In this document: in pieces, positions 25,372-36,520 of the stretch | How the letters are laid out: the number at the start of each line of letters is the position of its first letter | Numbering within the stretch: the stretch's first letter is position 1 | Origin: Aselliscus stoliczkanus | Lineage: Eukaryota > Chordata > Mammalia > Chiroptera > Hipposideridae | Length of the DNA stretch: 64,000 nt | Assembly (NCBI GenBank): GCA_033961575.1 | Contig: CM066735.1 | Coordinates: 32,569,501-32,633,500, forward strand | Direction: 5' to 3' | Position numbers and translations under genes: made by a program | Notes under the pieces: model-generated | The model's input: only the letters and a program-made list of their open reading frames with translations | The model's database searches: none | What the model was told of the DNA's origin: nothing

Positions 25372-27014
25372 CCAAGTATGTTTTAATAATGTGAAAATAG
25401 TTACCCAAGAGCTGATTATTTGGCTGCCATGAACATTCAAAATGGCTATATCACCATAAATAATGACTAAAGAAATAAGTATAAATCTGTTGAACATTGT
25501 ACATTATTTTCTATTTGTTTTATTCATCCATTTATGAACACAATGCAGGATAGAATAGGCTCTGTATAATTACTTCTTTAGTAACTAAAGAGTAGTGAGT
25601 AAACATTAATTTATAATTCATAATCACATGCTAGCTAGCCTGTCTCTCTTGAGAAATTTTATTATCTACTTTACTTAGCTGAATTGAAAAGGTGCACTCA
25701 ATTTGACAGTGCCAGTAAATGGGAGAAAGATTTTGCTTCTTTTAAATGGTCAACCAGTATGCACCATAAGCATTAGCTATTTTTCTGTATCACATACCCA
25801 GTTTGCTATAAGAAAAATCATATGTTCACACCATTTTGGATGCTTTGGTCATACTTTCCATCACTGAAAATTATGTGTTTTCTCTGCTAACTTTTATAAA
25901 TATTTCTGAGTGCTAAATGCTTTAAACTTTGGAGCCTATCAGTATGCAAGCTAAATAATTTAAAGATGCTAATCTCAGCTCAGCTAACTTTTTCAGTTTT
26001 TCAGGTTTTTCCATCTGGTATACCTGGTACAAGAATGGCAGAAGAGTGACTTTTCTATTAGTGGAGGTTTCTTTGTAGAAAGATGATATTCGATCTTCTG
26101 AGTTGCTTGAAAACTACACCATTTTGAGATGCTTGGTTCTTTCATGGACATTCAGGTTCTTAATGTATCTTGAATCAAATTTGAGAATTTCACTCTTCTA
26201 AGAAAATTATGGTGTCCATTACATTTCTTTGGTCAAGATTTTCAACTTTATAGCCATTGATATAAACACAGTGTTGTATTATAATTTTTAGTTTTGCTGT
26301 TGTACAACTCATGGTCTTTTCATTTCCAATGTTATGCATTTCCAATAAAGCTTTTATTTACTTATTAGACTAGTCAAAAAGACTTTCTTAATTTAGTGAC
26401 TTTATTTTTTTCCTTATTAATTCCTTCTTCATTATATACTCATTTTATCAAAGCTGTTTGCTTTTTAAAAAAATTTAAACTTTAGTACATTTATGTCTAC
26501 TTCTTTAAGCATGAGAAGATTTATGATCATGTACTATACCATTTGAAGTTAAGTTGTAGGAGCAGAAACCATTCTGTTTGAAGCAGAAAGAAATTTGGTG
26601 GAATTCTATGCTTAGAGGGATATTGAAAAGTCTGAGGATGCAGGCTTGGTTTTCGGCAGGAATGACTCCAGGGGAGGACCACAAAATTGGCCTGCTCAGG
26701 GAGGTATCACATTTGATACAATCAGAAAGGGAGGAATTAGGAAGCCATCATGAGAAATGTTGATTTCAAGAACACATCTCCTTAACTTTGACCCAGAAAT
26801 CAGGAAGTTATTATGTCCACCACACCTATTTCTGAGGTATCACTGAAACACTGCTACAGAAAACCCAACCTCTCTACCACAGTGCCTACTAGGAGAAACT
26901 GCCTCAGCAGCAGGAAATGGCTTCTCCTCATTTTCGTCTTCTAGAACTCTGATGCCCAACATGGTAGCCATTAGACACATGAGGCTACTGAGCATTTGAA
27001 ATGTGGTTAGTCCA

Positions 27015-27130
27015 GGGCCGGCCGAGTGGCGCAGTGGTTAAGCGGCCCCGGTTCGGGTCCCACGTATGAGGGCCAGTGACACTGCCCTCAAAAAAATTAA
27101 AAAATAAATAAAATAAAAAAATAAACATTT
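27015..27130 (+). mobile_element. tRNA-derived SINE, short form, internally deleted
   Basis: Head GGGCCGGCCGAGTGGCGCAGTGG runs straight into GCGGCCCCGGTTCGGG, losing about 20 bases (GCTGGCTTGGGATGCCAGT) between the A- and B-box regions. The A-rich tail contains AAAT units. An outer 14-bp duplication, atgtggttagtcca, at 27001-27014 and 27417-27430, encloses this SINE and the next element together. Confidence 0.9.
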
Positions 27131-27413
27131 GGGCCAGCCGAGTGGCTCAGCTGGTTAAGAGCTCGCTCAAGAGTGCAAGCTGAGGGGCCAGCCGAGTGGT
27201 GTAGTGGTTAGGCGCTGGCTTGGGAAGCCAGCGACCCTGGTTCGGATCCCACATGTGAGGGCCAGTGACACTGCCCTCAAAAAAAAAAAAAAAAGAGTGC
27301 AAGCTGAGTTCTGAGCAACGGCGGTTCGATGCCAGCCTGAGCTGAGTTGCTGTTGAGCTGCCAACAGGTGGCAGGATGGCTCAGCTAAAAAAAAAAAAAA
27401 AAAAAAAAAAAAA
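27131..27413 (+). mobile_element. Second tRNA-derived SINE family, interrupted copy
   Basis: A different family with the same head style: GGGCCAGCCGAGTGGCTCAG, then AGCTCGCTCAAGAGTGCAAG, GCGGTTCGATGCC, CTGCCAACAGGTGGCAGG and ATGGCTCAGCTAAAA with a long A-tail. It is split at 27185-27308 by a short-form SINE and its target duplication. It sits at the end of the A-tail of the preceding SINE, inside that SINE's outer duplication. Confidence 0.9.
27185..27292 (+). mobile_element. tRNA-derived SINE, short form, nested in another SINE
   Basis: Short form (GGGCCAGCCGAGTGGTGTAG ... GACACTGCCCTC plus poly-A), flanked by an exact 16-bp duplication, aagagtgcaagctgag, at 27169-27184 and 27293-27308. That duplicated sequence is internal to the host SINE, so this is the youngest insertion in the nest. 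Confidence 0.95.
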
Positions 27414-27726
27414 GACATGTGGTTAGTCCAAATAGAGACATGCTCTAAGTTTAAAATACACACTGGATTTCAAAGACTAAATGGGAAAAAAAGATGCAAA
27501 AATCCCAGTTTTTAAATATTGATTACCTGTTGAAATGATAGCACTTTGAACATACTGGGTAAAATAAAACACATTATTAAAAAATATTTTCAACTGTTTT
27601 CTTTTTACTTCTTGTAATGTGGCTATTAGAAGATTTAAAATTGCATATATGGTTCACACTAAATTTCTCTCTGGACCGTGCTGTTCTAGAACTCATAAGA
27701 GTGCATCTTTAGAAGAACCCAGTTTA

Positions 27727-28224
27727 TGGCTGAGTAGTGCGCTGGTTAAGAGCTGGTTTTGGGATGCCAGAGGCCCCGGTTCGGATCCCACATATGAGGG
27801 CTAGTAATACTGCCCTCTACAGCTAACAACAGCTCCACCTGGAGCTGGGCTGTGCAAGCCCCGGCGATGGTGTGGGCTGGAGCCCCTGCTGTAGTGGGCT
27901 GCCATAGGCTACAGTGAGTGGCCAGCAGCCAGCATGAGCAGCAGCCAGCATGAGCTGCCAATAGCTGCGGTGAGCCATCATCCAGAGGCTGGCGACCAAT
28001 CTGCCTCATCCGGGAAGAGCGCAATGACGATACCAACATGGGCCAGTGAAGCAACGTCCTCTGCAACTAGATTGAGGAACAAAAAGACAGCAACTTGTTT
28101 GTTCCCTTTCCCAGATTCCCCAATGCTGTTCCTCTCCCCCAACTCCCCAATTAAAAAAAAAAAATTCTAAAAAAAAAAAAAAACATAAATATGCTACAGA
28201 TGATAGCTTTAAAAAAAGAAAAAA
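27727..28224 (+). mobile_element. tRNA-derived SINE, long form, with extra 3' segment
   Basis: Long copy with a slightly eroded 5' head (TGGCTGAGTAGTGCGCTGG), B-box GGTTCGGATCC and the usual body ending ...CCCCAACTCCCCAATT. Then come two A-tracts, about 28 unique bases (ACATAAATATGCTACAGATG...) and a final A-rich tract. The 14-bp duplication aagaacccagttta flanks the whole unit (27713-27726 and 28225-28238), so the extra bases entered with the SINE or were added later. Minus-strand frames of 106 and 79 codons here are SINE body. Confidence 0.93.
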
Positions 28225-29166
28225 AAGAACCCAGTTTACATCCAAAAATTTAGTTACAAGAAAACCATGTAAAAGTAGGTCAAGTTTGGCTATCTAGTTC
28301 CTGTCTTTCAGAAAGCCCCTCTTAATTTGAAGCTAAAATGGGTATTGAACAAGCTAAGTCATTATTTCTTGCACATGAAGTATTTTTTAGTAAAAAGCTC
28401 AGCCAATATCTCATAAGGCTTATAATATATTTTTCTCATTGTAATGATTTTTGATAATATGTAGTTTTTTTCTAATTTATTGTATTTCTCTCAAAAATTA
28501 TAAGGTTGTATATTTTTTTTAATTTCAAAGTACCTGAATTTTTAAATGTTCTGTTTAAAACCAACTTACTGTTAATTTTTCTTTTATTTTTTACATTATA
28601 ATCAAAGAAGATGATCTTATACATTTTTGCTGTATGGACTGTATTAAGATTTTTGTGTGTGTGACCGAAACATAACTGGCTTTGCAAAAGTCCCACAGGC
28701 ATGGAGAAGGAACAGATTTTCTCTGCTGAACATAATAAACAATTTGTTGAAGAAACAAATTATGTTTTTTCATGCTTTTTGTAAATAATAATAATCTAGG
28801 GCACAATCCCTAGATAGGAGAGAGACTCTAAAATATGATAATCTTAACACACATTTTAACTTCAGTTTAGTCATTGACTAAATGTTGGCTATTTTCGTTT
28901 ATAAAACAGCCAACATCAAAAATAAAAAATAAGTAATTGCAATAACAAGACGGTTGGATTAAAGGGCTTTGGAAACCAGCCCAACTTACTCTTGATAAAC
29001 AGCCCAATTGGTGAATAGTACGAGGGCATAGTGAAGAGTAGACACTTTAAGCAGTAAGTGTCATGAGCATCAGTCAGCATGTTTTACTGACAGGAGAGCA
29101 TCATCTACTTTGGCAACCTGGGTAAATGGAAGTCAGTTAAAAAAAAACAAAATAAAATAAAATTCT

Positions 29167-29304
29167 GGGCCGGCCGAGTGGCGCGGTGGTGAAGCACTGG
29201 CTTCGGAAGCCAGCGGCCCCGGTTCGGTCCCACATATGAGGGCCAGTGACACTGCCCTCAAAAAATAGATAAATAAATAAATAAACAAAACAAACAAACA
29301 AACA
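29167..29304 (+). mobile_element. tRNA-derived SINE, short form
   Basis: Complete short form (GGCCGGCCGAGTGGCGCGG ... GACACTGCCCTC) with an AAAT/AAAC tail. A 9-bp duplication, aaaattctg, flanks it at 29158-29166 and 29305-29313. Confidence 0.93.
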
Positions 29305-29313
29305 AAAATTCTG

Positions 29314-30734
29314 CACAATATAATTTGTGTGAAAGAAGATTTAAGTACAAAATGCTGTGGAAGCCCAAAGGAAGAAGCAACTAACTGCCTATGATTCTAG
29401 ATCTTTTTAACCCTTGATTAGACAACAATAGAAACTAAAACTTAAATTTTAAAAATTTTATTTCAACATCTTCACTTTTAATTAAAATATTTAACCAAAA
29501 TAATTTTAATTAAAATATTAATAAGTTGTTCTAACACAAAAGGTTAACCTGGATTTATATGTTCCCCTTAAATTTGGAGGATAATAAATACTATATGTGC
29601 TCTTAACTGTTTTGAATGATCACTAACTGACATGTGAGTTGTTGTTTTTGAATTTGCTGATGTTCTCTGTTGTGAAAAGTTTGAATTCCCAGCAAAAGTT
29701 TTTTCATCTTTGGAAAAAGGGCAGATTCTGTGCTCTAATCACACAGGTCTCATTGTGAATGTTTTTTTCCTGCTGGAACATCGAGTTACCTCTTTTCCTT
29801 TTACCCATCCAACTTGGCACCAATCAACTCTCTTCTCCTTAGCCGCTCTTCCTGGTCTCCAGTCAATGTTGGTCTCCTGCCTTATCAGAACTCCCAAGCA
29901 CTGTGACATTTCAGAATACCTTGTCTTGGATCATTAACTGCCCGTTTCACATGTCTATGTCTTGTCTCTTGAAAGTTGACAGCGAGTCTCTTGGCAGAGG
30001 ACTGAATCACCCAGGTCTCTTTTCTGTTCACAGCATTTTTACAACACAGATACAAATAATTGCTACTGAAAGTTTGTATGTAACTATCTTTAAGGGGTCC
30101 TCACTTAATATTTGGCAGTATCAAATACACATATTTTTACAATTCATCCAAGTCTTTATGGGTATTTGAATAATACCCAGTTTAAAACACAAACCTGGTT
30201 GGAATTTACATAAACAGAATCAATAGACCCTGAAGGAGGCGGGAGGCCTGAAGGCCAGTCCCTGAGGAAGCTCCCTGCACCTGACCGGCATGGACAGCCC
30301 AGGATGTGTTTTGATGCTTCCGAGGCTGGGTTTGGGGAGCCTTCCTCTGGCATCCTCTGCCTCTGTTTGCCACGCGTTGGGCATGGGGGTTGGGGACGCA
30401 GTGTTATATGAGGAGCCCTTGACATGGAGGAGTCCAGGTGTAGTTGTTTACCAGCATGTACCTGCGTCTTCTGAGCAACTAACTGGCATCTAGGTGTGGG
30501 AGACTAAAAACGGCCACAGAATTTAGTGAGGGAAGAATACAGGAAAAGGAAGGTGAATGATCACTGAAACAGTCCTGCCAGACGAGACTTAAATTTTTTT
30601 TTAGTGAGGTATTTCAAACATACTGAAAAAGAGATGTAAAATGAAATCTCAGAGATCGGTGCCGCTTCCCCATCAGGAGCTGCCGTTGGTCAAGTGGGTT
30701 ATTCAGCAGCTTGACAAGACATTATCAAGCTTGT
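29314..30734. other. Unassigned intergenic DNA with a GC-rich patch
   Basis: No gene recognised. 30225-30500 is locally GC-rich compared with flanks; its 67- and 89-codon frames match no family I know. It could be a remnant of an old retrocopy or LTR. 29740-30000 is mildly GC-elevated and also unassigned. Confidence 0.35.
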
Positions 30735-30990
30735 AATTTCCTTGTAATTATGGGGATGTAGAGTATAGCATAAGGAATAAAGTCAATAATATTGTAATAA
30801 CTATGTATGGTGCCCAATGGGTACTAGATTTGTTGGGGTGATAGATGGAAGGGGTTGGGTGCAGGGTGAAGAAGGTGAAGGGATTATAAAAAGTATAAAT
30901 TGATAGTGCAAAATAGTCATGGGGATGTAAAGTAAAGCATAGGGAATATAGTCAATAATATAACATATAAAGACGTTTATAGTGTTCTTT
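30735..30990 (+). mobile_element. L1 3' UTR fragment with internal duplication
   Basis: GGGATGTAGAGTATAGCATAAGG, GTCAATAATATTGTAATAAC and TATGTATGGTGCC are phrases I associate with laurasiatherian L1 3' UTRs. The opening phrase recurs about 170 bases later (GGGGATGTAAAGTAAAGCATAGG...), which may be an internal duplication or a second fragment. Confidence 0.75.
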
Positions 30991-31369
30991 GGCTAATACT
31001 AATTTTAAATATAGGGGCAATTTGTCATTTCTACTAATCCAACTGTGATGTAATTTTTATTTTCTGCTTTTTTTGGTTCTCATCTACTTAGACCATGTAC
31101 AGAGAAATTATTTTAAACTGCATATCTAATGTTAATAAATTCAGCGAGAAGGACCATTTTTTCATTAATACAGTTTAGGAGAAGAGCAACTTTGACGGTA
31201 GAAAAATAATGCTGTTCCTATTAAATCTGGAAATTGTGTGAATCATTTTTATAAAAATTTGATACTTTCCATCTTAAAAATACTACACAGGAAGTAGTGT
31301 TGATACCTCCATGAAAGTATGCTGTGGATAAGCTTTTCATATTTTACCTCCATATTTGGAAGATTGTTT

Positions 31370-32170
31370 CACAGACTGTAGAATTCTATATCGATAGTAA
31401 TAGATTTTCCATTGGCTTTCAGCTTGTAGTGTTATTTTTGAGAAGTCAGCTGTCAGTCTAACAATACCCTTTTTACTTTCTTATTGTTTTTAGATGTTCC
31501 CTTTGCCTTTAGTTTTCTGTAGTTCTATTGTGATATGGAGGTGTGAGTGTTTTTTAATTACTCTACTTGAGGTTTGTTGTTCTCCTTAAATCTATAATTT
31601 GGAATCTTTTATTGTTCTGGAAACTATTCAGTTATTATTTCTTATAACATTGGTTATTTCCCTTCTTTCTTCTTCCCTTTTGAAATATCAAATAAAGTAT
31701 ATATCAGATATTATCAGTCTATTCTCTATATCTCTTAATCTTACTTTTGTGTTTTCCATCTTTTTGTTTTCCTGTGTCACATTCTAGATACTGTTTCGTG
31801 ATTTTTAATATATGAACATACTACATTGTAATTATTGTCTGATAATTCCAATATCTCTTGCTTTTCTTGGTCCCTAGTCATGGTGTCTTGATTCCTTATT
31901 TGCCTGGTTATCATTAACTAAATGCTAGTCATTTTTGTGAAAATTGCTTTTGAGAATTATTTGAGGTCTAGCATGAAGGTACCTTCCTGCACAAAGAGTT
32001 CATGTTTGCTCCTTCTAAGTGCTTGGGTGCATTACTAGCCTCAGATATTTAAACCAAGTATAAGACTTGAGACAGTATGAACCTGGATGCAAATCTTTAG
32101 GTTTTGGTTACTTCTGGTTCATGCTCACCCTAAGACTGTGACTCTTTTGGGCACCAGCTTATTTAGGGGC
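31370..32170. mobile_element. Old LINE-like tract, family unassigned
   Basis: Phrases such as CTTGAGGTTTGTTGTTCTCCTTAAATCTATAATTT and GATAATTCCAATATCTCTTGC resemble an ancient mammalian L1-related repeat. Divergence is high, and boundaries and orientation are uncertain. Confidence 0.4.
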
Positions 32171-32214
32171 CACCACACCTTTTATAATCTCTGGACTATG
32201 ATTTGTGATAATGA

Positions 32215-32297
32215 TTACAAGTTAATGATAATTTATAATTATCATTAATTAATGATAATTTGTATTAGTGATAAATTAATGATAATTTATATTAGTC
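32215..32297. repeat. Degenerate TTAATGATAATTTAT tandem repeat
   Basis: The unit taatgataattta recurs about four times with small changes, so the block is internally repetitive and partly self-complementary. Confidence 0.6.
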
Positions 32298-32507
32298 AAC
32301 CACTACCTTTGTATTTTGTTTTGTTTTTGTTAATGTTGTATTTTATTTAATTTTTGGCTGGACTGATCTGCTCAAGATAGGAATATTAAAAGTCTCCAAT
32401 TTTGCTAACAATAACTTAAAATTAGGACGTGAAATAAAACACATTAACAAATGAGCAAAATATAGGCTGGTATTGGATAAGTGCAATCTAAAAGGTGAGA
32501 ATAGGTG

Positions 32508-32658
32508 CCAGCCAAGTGGCTCAGTTTGTTAAGAGCTCACTCAAGAGTGCAAGCTGAAATCTGAGCAACAGCAGTTTGATGCCTAGCCCAAGCTGAGCTG
32601 CCGCTGAGCTGCCAACAGGTGGCAGGATGGCTCAGCTAAAAAAATAAAAATAAATAAA
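32508..32658 (+). mobile_element. Second-family tRNA-derived SINE
   Basis: Uninterrupted copy of the family seen at 27131: GCCAGCCAAGTGGCTCAG, AGAGCTCACTCAAGAGTGC, CAGCAGTTTGATGCC, CTGCCAACAGGTGGCAGG, ATGGCTCAGCTAAAA. Flanks aaaaggtgagaatagg and aaaaggtcaaaatagg form an imperfect target duplication. It gives the intact ~140-bp layout of the family. Confidence 0.88.
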
Positions 32659-33499
32659 AGGTCAAAATAGGAATCATGGTCAGTGTGAGGAAACATTTTG
32701 TCTGAAGAGAGGAAGAGGTTACAACCCATGGGAACAAAGTTGGTTTTGTGAACAACACTGTGAATGTTTGTGAAAGCTAATGATATAGATTGCCTGGAAA
32801 GTGAGTTACATATTGGGAAGAAGAGGAAAGGAACCTAAGGGGGAAAAAAAATAGCACAAGTTGTACAATTGTTCATATTACAGACAATGAGGAGCCATTC
32901 AAGATTTGGAGAGACATAATAAATTCAATAGTTTGGAAAAAATTAATCTGGTGTAGTTTTCAGGAACTACTCAAAAGTGAAGGGTATGGAGGAAAAATGT
33001 TGCTGCAGTTCATGTCACAATCATGACAGTGAAAACGTCAATCCCTTTAATGGAGTATCACATACTCCACTGAGCAAACAAATTACTTTAAGGGGCAATT
33101 CAGACTTTGACAAACCAGATTAATTTTATTTCTCAGTGGAAAGGGTCAGCAAAGGGAAAAGAAACAACTCCTACACAAAGAGTTCTAATTTAAATGACCA
33201 GAATGCTAGAAACAGAAATAGAAAGGTCAAGAAGATATGTTAACTCCCCAATTTCTATCTCTTCTCTGTGCTCAAGTTTCATATATACAACAGCCAATCT
33301 TTATTTGGATACTTCTTCTACATCTCAAAATTAGCATGTTCAAATTAAGTTCTCAAACCCAAACAAGTCTTCCCCACCCTCACTCTACCACACATTGTAG
33401 CCATATTTCTCATCTCAATGAATTTTCAGTCTTACATATTAAAATGTATTTGAAAATATTTTCTTAATATTCCCCCCTACGGAAGCAGCAAAATCACCT

Positions 33500-34960
33500 T
33501 TCTCACTTCTCAACTGTTGAACATTTATACTATTCTCAATTATGTGGTGCTTCAACAAACATTCTTATTTGCACTTGAACTTATATCTTAAGCTACTTTT
33601 GTTATTTCCTTTGAATATTCTCATTAACATAATTCAACAAGAATAAAAGCATATAGTAAAATTAATGTAAAAACTGTGATTATTACTTAAGTACATGTTT
33701 ATATTCTCTTTTCAGAAGGTTTTATCATATTAATATTCTATCTACAGTATGAGAGTATATTTGCCCAATGTGCCTATCCAATAGTGAATATAATCTTTTA
33801 ATCTTTGACTATTTTAATGTGCATAAAAGTATTATCACATTAAAAACAATTTATTTAATTAATTACTAGTGATATTGAACAATTTTTTTCTTATGTTTAT
33901 TAAGTATTTGTATTGGTTTTTCTGGGAATGATCTTTTATAATCCTTGGCTTGTTTTCACTTCAATTTTTTTTTTTAGATTTTCCTTAGAGTTCTTTTTTT
34001 CCATAATCACTGTAAATATTTTCCTCAGGTTTGTCATTGTCTTTTTGTGACATATTTGCAGTGCACAGAAATTTCTACTTTTTATGATCTTAATTTAATC
34101 TTTTTACTCCGTGATTTCATTTTAGTGTATGATCTCTTCATGCAAATCAAAGGATCAGATGACATATGCAATTTACTTTTTGTATTATCTTTTTTTTAAT
34201 TTAATGAAATGGAAAATCAATTTTCCTAACACCATTTTATTTACTAATTCTTCCTTTCACAATAGTTTCTGATATCAGAGTGCACTTATAAACTACAGAT
34301 TCTGTTCTTTTGAAGTATCTGTCCACTACTAGATCTACATTGTTCTAATTATTTTGGCTTCATATTATATTCATTTAACATGGCATGTTGAATATATTAT
34401 GAAATATACATCTTATAAGGCATATAATTATTGGCTAGCCTTATTCTCTTATTAGTCTTCTTGTTCAGAATGGTCTTAGCTAATTTTTCCCATGAGCTCC
34501 TGTGTTGGTTAATTTAATCAACTGGGCCATAAGGTGCCCAGATATTGGGGAAAACATTATTCTTGGTGTTTCTGAATGTGATTAACATTTGAATTGGTAA
34601 GCTGAGTAAAGCAGATTGCCTCACTCAGCACAAGTGTATATTGATTCTATTTCTCTGGAAAACCCTTATAAAACTTCTAACTAATTTAAGCAAATAAAAC
34701 TCCAATGAAGATTTTTTTTTTAGAATTATATAAAATCTAAAAATCAATTAGGAGATAATTGACATCTCTATACTAATCTAATTCAGGAACATGTTTCTTA
34801 TATTCATTTAAAACAGTTTTGTTGTCTTTCAGTAAACTGAACTTTTTCTTCATAAAGCTACTGAACTTTTATTATTAATGTTATTCTTAGGTATTTCTAT
34901 TGCAAATCAATGGGATGTCTTCTATCAGAATAGCTGGTAAGATATTGAACTTTAAATTGG
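33500..34960 (-). mobile_element. Old L1 tract in reverse orientation
   Basis: AT-rich sequence follows the order of reversed mammalian L1: TTTATTAAGTATTTGTATTGG, GGTTTGTCATTGTCTTTTTG, AAATTTCTACTTTTTATGATC, CAATTTTCCTAACACCATTT, and later GACATCTCTATACTAATC and CTTAGGTATTTCTATTGC. It is interrupted by a different repeat at 34497-34685. Heavily diverged. Confidence 0.6.
34497..34685. mobile_element. Old interspersed repeat, family not named
   Basis: TGTTGGTTAATTTAATCAACTGGGCC, GGTGCCCAGATATTGG and TGATTAACATTTGAATTGG are phrases I recognise from a repeat common in placental genomes, but I cannot assign it confidently. It splits the old L1 tract, so it inserted later. Confidence 0.5.
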
Positions 34961-35869
34961 AATCAGTGGACACTGTTCATCATTATAGAAGCCTGATTTC
35001 TTCGCATGACAACTAGGCAGTGAAATAGTTGTTTAATAAAGGATATGGGTTTTTGGGGGTTTTTTTTGCCTTCCTTTGACTAATGCTCATTAAAGAGGCT
35101 AGTGAGTTTACTTACTAAAAATAAATATTCATTAGACCAAGTTTACATCATACTTTAATTTTAGGGGAATAGTTCTTCTACAATATGCAGTTGAAGAGTG
35201 AAGAGAGAAAACACTTTACAAGGGCAGGCTATGGCACACTCTGCTCCTTGGCCTCTAATAATATATTTGGGAACATTATCTTAGCTTTCCCAGAAAGAGC
35301 AACATAGCTCTCCTTCCTCACTAGAAATACTACTCACACACAGAAGGAGAAAAATAAACATGTTTCTTATTCACTGAGTATCTTTCACACGTATCATCAG
35401 TTGACATCAGCAGATGGGTTCGCAGCAATGGGACTGGTAGGATAGGCTCCACCCTTGGCTATTAAAATAATCAAATCATTTTGATTTGACACTCAAATAA
35501 TAATGTTACAACAAAATGAAGTTTATTGAAAGGACAATAAAACAACCTTTTATTATAAATTAAATATTCTATTTAAATGAAGCACATCAAACTTAAGTTG
35601 TCCTGATTTTGCATATCAAGTAGCTGGAGTTTAAAGTATTATAATATTAATACCAATCAATGAGGAATATACCAATTAAAATTGGATATTTGCATACATT
35701 CTCTGTAGGTGTCAGCATTGCTTTGTAATAGTTCTATATCCAGAACTTTGTTTTCATCATGTCATAGGATGGAACTTTTATATTTAATTCAGACTTAAAA
35801 ATCAGAAGAGCAAATCTAAGACTTAGTCATCTCCTAGACTATTCTTTAGGTTTTTTGGGGTTTTTTTTT

Positions 35870-36318
35870 AAAAAGATTTTATTGGGGAATTGGGGGAGAG
35901 GAACAGCATTCGGGAATCAGGGAAGGGGAACAGACAAGTTGCTGTCCTTTTTTTTTTATTCTTCAGTCTAGTTGCGGAGGACGTTGCTTCACTGGCCCAT
36001 GTTGGTATCGTCATTGTGCTCTTCCCGGATGAGGCAGATCGGTTGCCAGCCTCTGGATGGTCACTCACAGCGGCTATTGGCCGCTCACGCTGGCTGCTAG
36101 CAGCTCACACTGGCTGCTGGCCACTCACTGTAGCCTATGGCAGCCCACTGCAGCAGGGACTGCAGCTTACACCATCGCCGGGGCTCGCACTGCCCAGCTC
36201 CAGGTGGAGCTGTTGTTAGCTGTAGAGGGCAGTGTCACTGGCTCTCATATGTGGGATCCGAACCAGGGCTGCTGGCATCCCCAAAGCAGCTCTTAACCAA
36301 TGTGCCACTTGGCCGGTC
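35870..36318 (-). mobile_element. tRNA-derived SINE, long form
   Basis: Reverse long copy: AAAGATTTTATTGGGGAATT, body, GAGGGCAGTGTCACTGGC, GGATCCGAACCAGGG, and the head GTGCCACTTGGCCGGTCC. Flanks ctattctttaggtttt and ctattttttagttttt suggest an imperfect duplication. Frames of 66-109 codons here are SINE body. Confidence 0.9.
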
Positions 36319-36374
36319 CTATTTTCCTATTTTTTAGTTTTTAACATAAATTGTGGTCGAATGATTAAATTCCA

Positions 36375-36378
<4 letters not shown>

Positions 36379-36411
<33 letters not shown>
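36379..36411. repeat. (TA)n microsatellite
   Basis: About 16 TA units just downstream of a reversed long SINE. Confidence 0.95.
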
Positions 36412-36415
<4 letters not shown>

Positions 36416-36520
36416 GCTTTTGTTATAAATAAGTACTTTCAAGGTTTGCATGGCATTGTCTGAGCTTTAAAATAAGATGCTTTAAAAATATGTGCTGTAA
36501 TATTATTAGAACTTAATTCT

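Larger units (their letters stand above)
26947..27683. mobile_element. Old hAT-like DNA element, host of nested SINEs
   Basis: The ends CTCTGATGCCCAACATGG and, reversed, CAGCACGGTCCAGAG resemble CAGNGCTGTCCAATAGA-type termini. An 8-bp direct repeat, ttctagaa, flanks them at 26939-26946 and 27684-27691, the size expected of hAT elements. Inner sequence (GAGCATTTGAAATGTGG, ACACTGGATTTCAAAGACT, ATTGATTACCTGTTGAAATG) is a phrase set I recognise from a common mammalian non-autonomous repeat, whose name I do not assert. It is split by a SINE cluster at 27015-27416. Confidence 0.75.
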
